From NCBI GenBank assembly GCA_002342065.1, contig DDPF01000002.1, forward strand, positions 1 to 64,000: a DNA stretch of 64,000 bases. Direction: 5' to 3'. Below, one piece after another: positions 25,628 to 33,815 of this stretch. The position numbers and the translations under genes are program-made. The notes under the pieces were generated by a model. It was given only the letters and a program-made list of their open reading frames with translations. It made no database searches and was not told the origin of the DNA. The stretch comes from Bacteroidetes bacterium UBA2475. GTDB lineage: Bacteria; Bacteroidota; Bacteroidia; B-17B0; Aurantibacillaceae. The stretch's first letter is position 1; the number at the start of each line of letters is the position of its first letter.

Positions 25628-26638
25628 ATGGAATTATACTTAGACTCGGCTAACCTGAAAGAAATTGAAGAAGGCTTTAAATTAGGCTTCTTAAGCGGAT
25701 TAACAACTACACCTACCTTTATGCAAAAGGAAGGGATTACAGACATTGACGGTACAATTGTAAAGTTAAGCAAGATCGTCCCAGTGCTTCAAATAGAGGC
25801 TTTAGGAAACACTGCCGAAGAGGTTTTGGCAGAAGCTGAGCGCCAGATAAAACTCGGCTTAGACCCTACAAAAACTGTATTTAAGATCCCTGTTTCGTTA
25901 GAGGGTGTTCGCGCCTGTAAAATGTTACGCGATAAAGGTTATTTGGTAAATGTGCATTTAGTGTACACCCTGCAACAAGCCTATATGGCCATGCAAGCAG
26001 GAGCCACTTATGTTTGTCCTTTAGTTGGTCGTTTGCAAGATCAAGGACATGATGCTTTAGCTTTGGTTGAACAATGTGTTGACGCTGCAGATATTTATGG
26101 TTACGATACCAAGATCATGTTCTCATCTGTTAGAACAGTAGAGCACGTTCGTAACGCTATTAATATTGGTGTACATACCATTACAGTTCCCCTAAAAATA
26201 TTAAAACAATTAACCGAAAACAATTTTACTACAGTAGGTACCGATCAGTTTATTATGGATACCCGCTTAATGATGGTAAAAGTAAAAGAGGCTATAAATG
26301 GCGTTAATCCTATTGTTTCGGAAGACACAAATATTACTGACGCAATTATAAAATTAACTGAATTTAATTTTGGCGCTATTACCGTAGTTAAAAAAGACGG
26401 CAGCATTAAAGGTGTATTTACAGATGGAAGTCTGCGTAAATTATTAGGCGAAAAAGGCCGCGATATTTTAACCAAAAAATTAAGCGACCTTGAATACCGC
26501 GAACCAATTACTATTGAAGGAGATGTATTGTTAAATGAAGCAAATACTTTATTTAAGAAAACAAATGTAGATACCATTGTGGTAACTAATAACGGCAAAC
26601 CTGTTGGAATGCTGGATATCCAGGATCTTAAATCTTAA
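25628..26638 (+). CDS. Transaldolase/fructose-6-phosphate aldolase-like enzyme fused to a pair of CBS domains
   Basis: 336 residues. Residues 1-215 are a small transaldolase/FSA barrel: LYLDSANLKEIEEG (Asp6), LTTTPTFM, TVFKIPVS with Schiff-base Lys86, VNVHLVYTLQQAYMAMQAGATYVCPLVGR and DQFIMDTR. Residues about 224-334 are two CBS motifs; the first contains ITVVKKDGSIKGVFTDGSLRKLL, close to the CBS pair of KdsD/KpsF arabinose-5-phosphate isomerase. CBS pairs normally bind nucleotides and regulate the attached enzyme. Stand-alone FSA-type proteins have about 215 residues, so the CBS part is an added C-terminus. The next gene encodes a KdsC-like phosphatase, which hints at sugar-acid metabolism (inference). 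Confidence 0.85.
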   Translation: MELYLDSANLKEIEEGFKLGFLSGLTTTPTFMQKEGITDIDGTIVKLSKIVPVLQIEALGNTAEEVLAEAERQIKLGLDPTKTVFKIPVSLEGVRACKMLRDKGYLVNVHLVYTLQQAYMAMQAGATYVCPLVGRLQDQGHDALALVEQCVDAADIYGYDTKIMFSSVRTVEHVRNAINIGVHTITVPLKILKQLTENNFTTVGTDQFIMDTRLMMVKVKEAINGVNPIVSEDTNITDAIIKLTEFNFGAITVVKKDGSIKGVFTDGSLRKLLGEKGRDILTKKLSDLEYREPITIEGDVLLNEANTLFKKTNVDTIVVTNNGKPVGMLDIQDLKS

Positions 26639-26650
26639 TTAAAAATAACA

Positions 26651-26674
26651 AGCCCTGTAACCGGGGCTTTTTTT
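26651..26674 (+). terminator. Terminator whose T-run touches the next start codon
   Basis: AGCCCTG (26651-26657) pairs with CGGGGCT (26662-26668) over a 4-base loop, and the T-run 26668-26674 is immediately followed by the ATG at 26675. Confidence 0.85.
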
Positions 26675-27379
26675 ATGAAAGAAATTGAAAATGCATATTT
26701 AAATATTGGTGGAAAATTTATTACACCAATTGCTGAGCTCAAAAAAAAATTGCCCAACATTAAAGCCTTTATTTTTGACTGGGATGGCGTTTTTAATAAC
26801 GGGCAAAAGAACAATACCGGCGGTAGTAATTTTAGCGAGGTAGATAGCATGGGAACAAATTTGCTGCGCTATTCTCATTTCATGAAGAACGGGCAGCTGC
26901 CTCTAACAGCTGTTATTAGTGGCGAGAACAACGAGACCGCTTTTTATTTTTGCAAGCGCGAATGTTTTAATTATTCATTCTTTAAAATAGCCACAAAAAT
27001 AAACGCGCTAAATTTTATTTGCGAAAAAGAAAATATCAAGCCAAACGAAGTAGCTTATTTTTTTGATGATGTGTTGGATCTTTCAATGGCTGAGGTTTGC
27101 GGTGTAAGAATTTTAGTGAACCAAAAAGCCAACCCTTTATTTGTAGATCATTGTATAAAGAACAATTTGGTAGATTATCTGTCGGCCAACAGTGGGGGCA
27201 GTTTTGCAGTGCGAGAAGCATCTGAATTATTAATTGCATTGAACGATAATTTTACCGAAGTAATTAATAACCGTAAAAATTCTACAGCAGATTACAAAAC
27301 GTATATCGAAAAAAGGAAAGAGGTTAAAACAAAATTCTTTACAGTTGTAAATAATAGAATAGAACCTGCGGATATTTAA
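26675..27379 (+). CDS. KdsC-like HAD-family phosphatase
   Basis: 234 residues. HAD motif I is FIFDWDGVFNNG (Asp about residues 34 and 36), as in KdsC and the phosphatase half of CMP-acylneuraminate synthetases (FxxDxDGVxTDG). A motif II-like TAVISGENN follows. Motif IV is YFFDDVLDLSMAEVCGVRILV. KdsC proteins are usually 170-190 residues, so about 50 residues at the C-terminus are extra. The ATG at 26675 is kept because no other ATG precedes motif I. It abuts a terminator, so translation may depend on read-through from the transaldolase-CBS gene. It ends with a 4-base overlap with the converging ABC exporter gene. Confidence 0.75.
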   Translation: MKEIENAYLNIGGKFITPIAELKKKLPNIKAFIFDWDGVFNNGQKNNTGGSNFSEVDSMGTNLLRYSHFMKNGQLPLTAVISGENNETAFYFCKRECFNYSFFKIATKINALNFICEKENIKPNEVAYFFDDVLDLSMAEVCGVRILVNQKANPLFVDHCIKNNLVDYLSANSGGSFAVREASELLIALNDNFTEVINNRKNSTADYKTYIEKRKEVKTKFFTVVNNRIEPADI

Positions 27380-29211
27380 CTTAATTCAAACTGCATTTTG
27401 CTCAGTTTGTGATACAAACCATTCTCGTTTAAAATCAATTGTTGGTGCGGGCCAATCTCTTGTACCAAACCATGTTGAAGAACCACAATTTTATCTGCAT
27501 TTCTTATAGTTGCTAAACGGTGCGCAATAACAATACTGGTGCGGCCTACCATTAATTTATCCAAAGCTTCCTGAACCAAATGTTCACTTTCGCTATCTAA
27601 ACTGCTGGTGGCTTCATCTAAAATTAAAATGCTTGGGTTCTTTAACACAGCACGGGCAATAGCAATACGTTGTCTTTGTCCGCCCGAAAGTTGAATACCT
27701 CTTTCGCCAACTAATGTTTTAAATTTATCAGGAAATGATTGTATAAAATCATACGCATTTGCTTTACGCGCCGCTTCTTCAATTTCTACATCTGTAGCAT
27801 TTGGTTTACCGTAAGCAATATTATCTTTAATAGTACCGGCAAATAAAATTACATCCTGTGGCACAATGGCAATTTGTTTTCTTAATTCAGTTAGCTGAAT
27901 ATCTTTACTATTTATACCATCTACCTCTATCGTTCCATTTTGTGGATCATAAAAACGTAAGATCAAACTCGCAATAGTAGATTTACCTGAGCCGCTGCTT
28001 CCAACAAGGGCAATTGTTTCGCCAGAGCTTGCTTTAAAAGAAATATTTTTTAGCACATCAAAATCAGCACGGGTTGGATAGTTAAACGAAACATTTTTAA
28101 ATTCAATTTCGCCTTTTGATTGTTTTGCGGGAACATTTTCTTTTAATAATTCAATATCCTCAATATCACTGTCAATTAATTCAAACACCCTGTCGGTAGC
28201 GCCCAGCGCACGTTGTATGGATGCAACCTGCTCTGGCAAACCACCTAACGAACCAGCCACAAAAAGCGCCAGCATTAAAAATTGACCAAATTGTTCCGAA
28301 GTTAATTTTCCATTCATTACCATTTGAACCATAATGTACAAGATGAAAAACACGGTTCCAAAAACAAATGTAATTACAAACGCAAAAAATGTTCCGCGAA
28401 ACACGCCGTACTTAAAACCAAAAATTTTAATGTCCTGTGTTTTTTCTGTGTAACGTTTTATTTCGTAAGCTTCGTTGGTAAAAGTTTTTACGTTAGAGAT
28501 ACCAGAAAGTACTTCGCCAACAATAACGCTGGCCTCTGCAATTTTATCCTGGAAACCTTTTGAATATTTTCTTATTTTTTTTGCAAATAAAATAGAAACG
28601 ATGGTAAGAGGTGGAATTATAAAAACAAACCATTGTGCAATTTCCCATTTGGTAAGTACAACCATTAACACCAATCCGCCAACACCAACAATTGTTTGGC
28701 GTATAAGCTCTGCAATATTTACAGTAAATGCTTCTGAAATAACATTTATATCGGTTGCCATACGGCTGCTTAATTCTGCCACTTGGTTCTTCGAGAAAAA
28801 ACCCATGGGCATTTGAATTAAACGTTTAAACGTATCATTGCGTAAGCCTTGTAAAATGTTTTCAGTAACAAGTGTAAAAAAATAAACCCTTCCAAAAGAA
28901 AAAACACCTTGTATCAATAAAATAATTAAAAGTGTAAAGCCAAGACCCATTAATTTGTCTTGATTTGCGGCTAAATTTGCGGGATTGCTATCAAAAAAAC
29001 CAAATAATGCACCAGCTTTTACTGGAAATAGCAGGCCTACAGAGGCTGTTCCAACCAAAAAGACCATCCCCATCAAAAACTTCCACTTTTGCCTTTTTAA
29101 GTAACCAAATAAACGTAACGATTTTTTCAGATTAGCCAGGCTAAGCTTAGCCTTAGGTAATTCATCGTTTTCGTCATTGGTGGGGCCGCCCCCTCTCCGG
29201 TGTTTTGCCAT
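27376..29211 (-). CDS. ABC exporter, fused permease and ATPase (MsbA/multidrug type)
   Basis: 611 residues. The N-terminal half has six membrane helices (LMGMVFLVGTASVGLLFPV first) with ABC membrane motifs such as RMATDINVISEAF. The ATPase half has Walker A GSSGSGKSTIASL, signature LSGGQRQRIAIARA, Walker B SILILDEATSSLDSESE and switch IVIAHRLATI. It works as a homodimer or heterodimer half. The Arg/Gly-rich N-terminus (KHRRGGGP) is unusual but short. Lipid A/phospholipid flippase and multidrug export are both possible. The gene stands alone, with its stop overlapping the KdsC-like gene. Confidence 0.9.
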   Translation of the reverse strand: MAKHRRGGGPTNDENDELPKAKLSLANLKKSLRLFGYLKRQKWKFLMGMVFLVGTASVGLLFPVKAGALFGFFDSNPANLAANQDKLMGLGFTLLIILLIQGVFSFGRVYFFTLVTENILQGLRNDTFKRLIQMPMGFFSKNQVAELSSRMATDINVISEAFTVNIAELIRQTIVGVGGLVLMVVLTKWEIAQWFVFIIPPLTIVSILFAKKIRKYSKGFQDKIAEASVIVGEVLSGISNVKTFTNEAYEIKRYTEKTQDIKIFGFKYGVFRGTFFAFVITFVFGTVFFILYIMVQMVMNGKLTSEQFGQFLMLALFVAGSLGGLPEQVASIQRALGATDRVFELIDSDIEDIELLKENVPAKQSKGEIEFKNVSFNYPTRADFDVLKNISFKASSGETIALVGSSGSGKSTIASLILRFYDPQNGTIEVDGINSKDIQLTELRKQIAIVPQDVILFAGTIKDNIAYGKPNATDVEIEEAARKANAYDFIQSFPDKFKTLVGERGIQLSGGQRQRIAIARAVLKNPSILILDEATSSLDSESEHLVQEALDKLMVGRTSIVIAHRLATIRNADKIVVLQHGLVQEIGPHQQLILNENGLYHKLSKMQFELS

Positions 29212-29219
29212 AAAAACAG

Positions 29220-29227
29220 CAAAATTA
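29220..29227 (-). promoter_or_regulatory. Putative -7 element for the ABC exporter gene
   Basis: TAATTTTG on the - strand, 8 bases from the ATG. It fits TAnnTTTG; no -33 element is evident. Confidence 0.4.
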
Positions 29228-29299
29228 AGGTATAAAAGCGCTTATCATGTCATTAAATTGTAATAAAGACCTTTAAATAGGGTTAAATTTTAAATAAAG

Positions 29300-29330
29300 T
29301 TTGTCGAAATAAAAATTACCGCTATATTTG
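29300..29330 (+). promoter_or_regulatory. Promoter of rpmH
   Basis: -33 TTTG (29300-29303) and -7 TATATTTG (29323-29330) with 19 bases between. The sequence after the -7 box (CAATCCATTTTTAAAAG) is almost repeated at the yceD-rpmF promoter. Confidence 0.8.
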
Positions 29331-29372
29331 CAATCCATTTTTAAAAGTAAACAACATTAAATATTTAATATC

Positions 29373-29528
29373 ATGAAAAGGACCTTTCAACCATCGCAAC
29401 GTAAAAGAAAAAATAAACATGGATTCAGAGAGCGCATGGCATCAGCAAACGGTCGCCGTGTAATAGCAGCAAGACGTTCACGTGGACGTAAAAAATTGAC
29501 TGTTAGCAGCGAAAAGACCCATAAATAA
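29373..29528 (+). CDS. rpmH: 50S ribosomal protein L34 (bL34)
   Basis: 51 codons plus stop. The protein begins MKRTFQPSQRKRKNKHGFRERM and continues ANGRRVIAARRSRGRKKLTVS, the unmistakable L34 sequence, rich in Lys and Arg. The length is normal apart from a short C-terminal tail (SEKTHK), common in Bacteroidota. It binds 23S rRNA in the large subunit. A full promoter and a terminator flank it, so it is monocistronic; the usual neighbours rnpA and dnaA are absent. Confidence 0.98.
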   Translation: MKRTFQPSQRKRKNKHGFRERMASANGRRVIAARRSRGRKKLTVSSEKTHK

Positions 29529-29555
29529 GCAATTTATTTATTAAATAATTAAAAG

Positions 29556-29584
29556 AACCATCTCTAAAAAGGGTGGTTTTTTTG
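29556..29584 (+). terminator. Terminator after rpmH
   Basis: AACCATC (29556-29562) pairs with GGTGGTT (29572-29578) over a 9-base loop with one T-G pair, followed by a T-run to 29584. Confidence 0.85.
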
Positions 29585-29646
29585 TTTATAAGGGTAGATC
29601 AAAGCCCTAAAACAGGCAAATGCAAGGCTTTTATTTGTTAATATAT

Positions 29647-29676
29647 TTTGTAGATCAAACAAAAAACCTATATTTG
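29647..29676 (+). promoter_or_regulatory. Promoter of the yceD-rpmF unit
   Basis: -33 TTTG (29647-29650) and -7 TATATTTG (29669-29676) with 18 bases between. Downstream bases CAGTCCTTTTTAAAAG resemble those of the rpmH promoter. Confidence 0.8.
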
Positions 29677-29698
29677 CAGTCCTTTTTAAAAGAGAGGT

Positions 29699-30235
29699 AT
29701 GGGCAAGAGTGAGTACGTAATACAGTTTGGAGGATTGCCTGTTGGTTTGCACGAATTTGAATTCGAAGTAAACGATAAGTTCTTTAGTAATATTGAAAAT
29801 AGCGAGGTGCAAAGTGGCAATATTGATGTTACAGCTACACTCACAAAACAAAATCATTTGTTACAAATGCATTTTACTTTTGAAGGTACTGTTAATGTAG
29901 ATTGCGACAGGTGTTTAAAGGGTTTCGATTTTCCGGTAGAAGGAGAAGAGAGTCTGGTAATTAAACACGGAAATCCTAATGAAAGCAATGACGAAATTTT
30001 AGTTATTGAAGAAGGGGATGAAGAATTTGACATCTCTCACTATTTATACGAATACATTATTTTAGCTATTCCCGCGCGACGTGTGCCATGCGAACTCGAT
30101 GAAGAAGAGTTTAAGTGCGATTACGAAACGAGGGATAAACTGGATAGTTTAACTTCTGATTCGGAAGAAGCAGAAAATAAAAACAACCCTTTATGGGAGC
30201 AATTGAATAAATTAAAAAAGATTAATAAAAATTAA
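29699..30235 (+). CDS. yceD: YceD/DUF177 family protein (23S rRNA accumulation protein)
   Basis: 178 residues, located immediately before rpmF as in most bacteria. It shows the DUF177 pattern: an N-terminal strand region (YVIQFGGLPVGLHEFEFEV), VNVDCDRCLKGF with a CxxC pair, then a second conserved stretch DISHYLYEYIILAIPARRVP and a later Cys (CELDEEEFKC). The four cysteines could bind a metal. YceD is linked to 23S rRNA accumulation and to expression of L32. The acidic C-terminus (LTSDSEEAENK) is typical of the group. Its start follows its own promoter by 23 bases. Confidence 0.88.
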   Translation: MGKSEYVIQFGGLPVGLHEFEFEVNDKFFSNIENSEVQSGNIDVTATLTKQNHLLQMHFTFEGTVNVDCDRCLKGFDFPVEGEESLVIKHGNPNESNDEILVIEEGDEEFDISHYLYEYIILAIPARRVPCELDEEEFKCDYETRDKLDSLTSDSEEAENKNNPLWEQLNKLKKINKN

Positions 30236-30246
30236 AGTAAGAAATC

Positions 30247-30429
30247 ATGCCAAATCCAAAACGAAAACTATCCCGTTCACGTAGAGACTCACGTCGTGCA
30301 ACATACAAAGCAACAGCTATGACAATTTCAAAAGATTCAACCACAGGCGAAGCGCATTTAATGCACCGCGCACATTGGTTCGAAGGAAAACTTTACTATA
30401 AAGGTAAAGTGGTTATGGAAAAAGCATAA
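30247..30429 (+). CDS. rpmF: 50S ribosomal protein L32 (bL32), zinc-free form
   Basis: 60 residues beginning MPNPKRKLSRSRRDSRRATYK, then AHLMHRAHWFEGKLYYKGKVV. This is the L32 family, but it has no cysteine, so it is the zinc-independent form. It lies 11 bases behind yceD in the same transcript, and a strong terminator follows. Confidence 0.97.
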   Translation: MPNPKRKLSRSRRDSRRATYKATAMTISKDSTTGEAHLMHRAHWFEGKLYYKGKVVMEKA

Positions 30430-30454
30430 TAAAAATTATTTCAGATATTTTATT

Positions 30455-30490
30455 AAAAAGCAGGTAATATTACCTGCTTTTTATATTTTT
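30455..30490 (+). terminator. Terminator after rpmF
   Basis: A perfect 28-base palindrome (30455-30482) with arms AAAAAGCAGGTAAT and ATTACCTGCTTTTT, followed by T-rich sequence. The symmetric A- and T-runs make it work on either strand. Confidence 0.9.
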
Positions 30491-30519
30491 ACCAAAACTG
30501 AAATTTCCACGGCTCTTGT

Positions 30520-31773
30520 ATGAACTTAAAAGCACTTTTTTTTCGCACTATAAATTTTGGTATACAAGAGGACCAATCCATTCACGACAAAAGGCGTATC
30601 CGCAACGTTAACCTTTTAAATTTAATTGTCGTTTTCTTTTTAATTATTGGCCTCACTAACTGGTTCTTCATCAAGGCTGATTTTCCCATTAAAGTTGAGC
30701 TCTTTTTTATGGCGGTTGCTTGTGTTTCTTTATTTTTAAGTTACAAGAATAAACCAAATCTTTCTTTTGCAATATTTACTTTGAACGTAAATTTTTCTCT
30801 ATTCTTTATTTGCGAATACTATCCTTCCGATACGGGCGCTTATTTATTTTATTTTCCTGCTATAGTAAGTATCGTCATGCTTAACAATCCATCACGTATT
30901 GATAAGTATGCGGTTTTCCATTTTTCTATCTGCGCCTTGTTCTTTAGCTTAAATTTAATTTTAGATATTCCCGAATGGCAGATCAAAACAATAGAGCCTT
31001 CTCAAATAAAAATACTTTGGTATTATGACATCTCACTTTCCGTATTTCTTACCGCCCTCTTAACGTTCTTACTAAATAAGACCATCCTCAATCAAAATAA
31101 AGAAATACTGCAACAATTAGATGATATTAAAATAACAAGAGAAGCTGTTAAACTTTCACTTAAAGAAAAAGAAATTTTGTTGGCAGAATTGCACCATCGT
31201 GTGAAGAATAACCTTGCCATTATTTCTGGTTTGCTTAATTTGCAGGAAGATGCCATAAACAACCCTGAAGCAAAACAAGTAATAAGCGAGACCAAGAACC
31301 GCATTATGAGCATGGCCCTGGTGCATAAAATGCTCTTTAAAAATCCTGAATTTAAGAAGATCGATTTTGGTAAATATTCTTCTGAGCTAATTTCAGAACT
31401 GTTTAATTCGTATAACCTTATAGATGATGTGACCATTGAAGAAGATTACGATACCATAAACCTTTCTATAAACACCTCCATTCCTTTGGGGCTTATTTTA
31501 AACGAAATAGTGACCAATAGCATTAAGTATGGCTTTAAAGATGAACCTGCTGCCAACAATAAATTTTTTATAAGTATTAAAAAAACCAACAATTTTGTTT
31601 CTTTAACTGTAAAAGATTCGGGTAAAGGCTTTGATAAAGATCTTAATACTGATTTGGAAACCAGTTCTTTAGGCATTGTTTTGATCAAATCGCTCACAGA
31701 ACAGATTGAGGGCAAAGTTTTGTTTTCTAACAACAATGGAGCTAAAATAGAGATCAATTTCCCCAACAATTAA
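30520..31773 (+). CDS. Membrane sensor histidine kinase, HisKA_2 type
   Basis: 417 residues. About six hydrophobic segments lie in residues 25-190 (LIVVFFLIIGLTNWFF, LFFMAVACVSLFLSY and later). A short coiled coil follows, then the HisKA_2 motif KEILLAELHHRVKNNLAIISGLLNLQ with phospho-accepting His (about residue 226). The HATPase region has NEIVTNSIKYGF and DSGKGFD. Such kinases often act with response regulators or in general stress circuits. None is adjacent; the gene is placed between rpmF and plsX, which are usually neighbours. The signal is unknown. Confidence 0.88.
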   Translation: MNLKALFFRTINFGIQEDQSIHDKRRIRNVNLLNLIVVFFLIIGLTNWFFIKADFPIKVELFFMAVACVSLFLSYKNKPNLSFAIFTLNVNFSLFFICEYYPSDTGAYLFYFPAIVSIVMLNNPSRIDKYAVFHFSICALFFSLNLILDIPEWQIKTIEPSQIKILWYYDISLSVFLTALLTFLLNKTILNQNKEILQQLDDIKITREAVKLSLKEKEILLAELHHRVKNNLAIISGLLNLQEDAINNPEAKQVISETKNRIMSMALVHKMLFKNPEFKKIDFGKYSSELISELFNSYNLIDDVTIEEDYDTINLSINTSIPLGLILNEIVTNSIKYGFKDEPAANNKFFISIKKTNNFVSLTVKDSGKGFDKDLNTDLETSSLGIVLIKSLTEQIEGKVLFSNNNGAKIEINFPNN

Positions 31774-31866
31774 ATTATTAATAATTCAACCCATTTAGGG
31801 TGAATTTAAGCGTATAAAATTGTATTATTGTAGTTTGTTAAAAATTCGTTTTGACGATAGATATAT

Positions 31867-32805
31867 ATGAAAATTGGCTTTGATATTTTAGGTGGTGATT
31901 TTGCTCCTGATAACTGTTTAGAAGGAGCTATTTTAGCATCTAAAGAACTTCCCGCTGAGGCGCGAATAGTTTTAATAGGCGATAGTGAAGTGGCGAAGGC
32001 ATATTTCAACAAAAAGGGTATCGATCCAAATGGTTTTGATTATGTGCATACCACCGAAGTTATTGAAATGGGCGAACACCCAACAAAAGCATTTTCTCAA
32101 AAACCAAACAGCACTATTAACCTGGGCTTTAAATTATTAAAAGAAGCTCAGTTAGATGCATTTATTAGCGCAGGAAATACAGGCGCTATGCTTGTTGGTT
32201 CTATGTTCACAGTAAAAGCAGTGCCAGGAGTTATTAGACCTTGCATTACTTCTATTATGCCAAAAGAGAATGGTGGTTTTGGCTTGCTCTTAGATGTTGG
32301 CACCAATGCAGATTGTAAGCCAGATGTATTATATCAATTTGGTATCCTTGGTTCTATTCTTGCAAAAGAGATCTATAAAATAAACAATCCTAAAGTGGCA
32401 TTGTTAAACATAGGTGAAGAGCCTGAAAAAGGAAATTTAGTATCGCAGGCCACGCACTCATTAATGAAAGATTCTAAAGATTTTAATTTTGTTGGAAATA
32501 TAGAAGGCGGAGATATTTTTAAAGATCAGGCAGACGTTGTTGTTTGCGAAGGTTTTGTTGGGAACGTTGTGCTAAAGATGGCCGAAGCTTTTTATACTGT
32601 ATCTAAAAAATTAAAAGTTGAGCATGAGTATTTTGATAAATTTAATTACGAATTATATGGTGGAACCCCAATTTTAGGGATCAACTCCAACGTTATTATT
32701 TGCCACGGTATTTCAAGTCCTTTAGCGTTTAAAAATTCTTTGGTCTTAGCTAAAGATCTTGTAGATGTTAAGCTAACCGAAAAAATACAACAAACATTCC
32801 AATAA
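31867..32805 (+). CDS. plsX: Phosphate acyltransferase PlsX
   Basis: 312 residues. Family hallmarks: IGFDILGGDFAPDNCLEGAI at the N-terminus, then HPTKAFSQKPNSTINLGFKLLKE, AFISAGNTGAMLVGSMF, LLLDVGTNADCKP and GNIEGGDIFKDQADVVVCEGFVGNVVLK. It makes acyl phosphate from acyl-ACP for phospholipid synthesis. fabH follows after one base, giving the common plsX-fabH pair. Usually rpmF is directly upstream; here a histidine kinase intervenes. Confidence 0.97.
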   Translation: MKIGFDILGGDFAPDNCLEGAILASKELPAEARIVLIGDSEVAKAYFNKKGIDPNGFDYVHTTEVIEMGEHPTKAFSQKPNSTINLGFKLLKEAQLDAFISAGNTGAMLVGSMFTVKAVPGVIRPCITSIMPKENGGFGLLLDVGTNADCKPDVLYQFGILGSILAKEIYKINNPKVALLNIGEEPEKGNLVSQATHSLMKDSKDFNFVGNIEGGDIFKDQADVVVCEGFVGNVVLKMAEAFYTVSKKLKVEHEYFDKFNYELYGGTPILGINSNVIICHGISSPLAFKNSLVLAKDLVDVKLTEKIQQTFQ

Positions 32806-32806
32806 A

Positions 32807-33811
32807 ATGATCAGAGCCTCCATAACAGCAGTAGCGGGCTTTTTGCCGGACAACATTGTAACCAATGCCGACATGGAAAAGATCATTGATACTACTGATG
32901 AATGGATAACTTCACGCACAGGTATTAAACAACGTCATTTAGAGAACGACCCTAATAAGGCTACTTCTGATATGGGCGTTGAAGCTGTAAAATTATTGTG
33001 TAAAAAACGCGGCATTAAGCCCGAAGAAATTGATCTTTTAATTTGCGCTACTGTTACACCTGATATGGTTTTTCCGGCAACAGCAAATTTAATTGCTGCA
33101 AAAATTGGCGCAACAAAAGCATGGAGTTTTGATCTTGGCGCAGCTTGTTCGGGCTTTATTTATGCGCTTACAACCGGCGCACAATTTATTGAGGCCGGCC
33201 GCTATAAAAAAGTGGTTGTTGTTGGCGCAGATACAATGAGCCGCATTATTGATTATACCGATAGAACTACCTGCGTTATATTTGGTGATGGTGCCGGAGC
33301 AGTTTTACTTGAGCCAAGTACTGAAGATGTAGGAATAGTTGATTTTATATTACACGCCGATGGAAATGGCGCAACAGCTTTACACATGAAAGCCGGCGGA
33401 TCTTTAAGACCAGCCAGCCACGAAACAGTTGATAATAAAATGCATTACGTTTATCAGGAAGGGCAAACTGTTTTTAAACAAGCAGTTTATAATATGGCTG
33501 AGGTTAGCGCTGCCATCATGGTAAAAAACAATTTAACCGATAAAGATGTTACCTGGCTTGCTGCTCACCAGGCAAATAAACGTATAATTGATGCCACTGC
33601 TAACAGGATGGGAATTGGTTCTGAAAAAGTAATGATGAATATAGAACGTTACGGTAACACAACGGCCGGCACTATACCGCTTTTACTTTGGGATTACGAA
33701 AAACAATTAAAAAAAGGTGATGTAATTATTTTAGCTGCGTTTGGCGGCGGCTTTACCTGGGGCTCGGTTTATTTAAAATGGGCTTACGACGGGAGTATAA
33801 CTGGCAAGTAG
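32807..33811 (+). CDS. fabH: 3-oxoacyl-ACP synthase III (KAS III)
   Basis: 334 residues. Catalytic Cys in DLGAACSGFIYAL (about residue 113), His in WLAAHQANKRI and Asn in ERYGNTTAGTIPL. The N-terminus has DEWITSRTGIKQRH. It starts fatty acid synthesis by condensing an acyl-CoA with malonyl-ACP. It starts one base after plsX. It converges with the MORN lipoprotein gene with only 4 bases between the stops; a very small GGC/GCC hairpin overlaps the fabH stop. Confidence 0.96.
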   Translation: MIRASITAVAGFLPDNIVTNADMEKIIDTTDEWITSRTGIKQRHLENDPNKATSDMGVEAVKLLCKKRGIKPEEIDLLICATVTPDMVFPATANLIAAKIGATKAWSFDLGAACSGFIYALTTGAQFIEAGRYKKVVVVGADTMSRIIDYTDRTTCVIFGDGAGAVLLEPSTEDVGIVDFILHADGNGATALHMKAGGSLRPASHETVDNKMHYVYQEGQTVFKQAVYNMAEVSAAIMVKNNLTDKDVTWLAAHQANKRIIDATANRMGIGSEKVMMNIERYGNTTAGTIPLLLWDYEKQLKKGDVIILAAFGGGFTWGSVYLKWAYDGSITGK

Positions 33812-33815
33812 CCAA

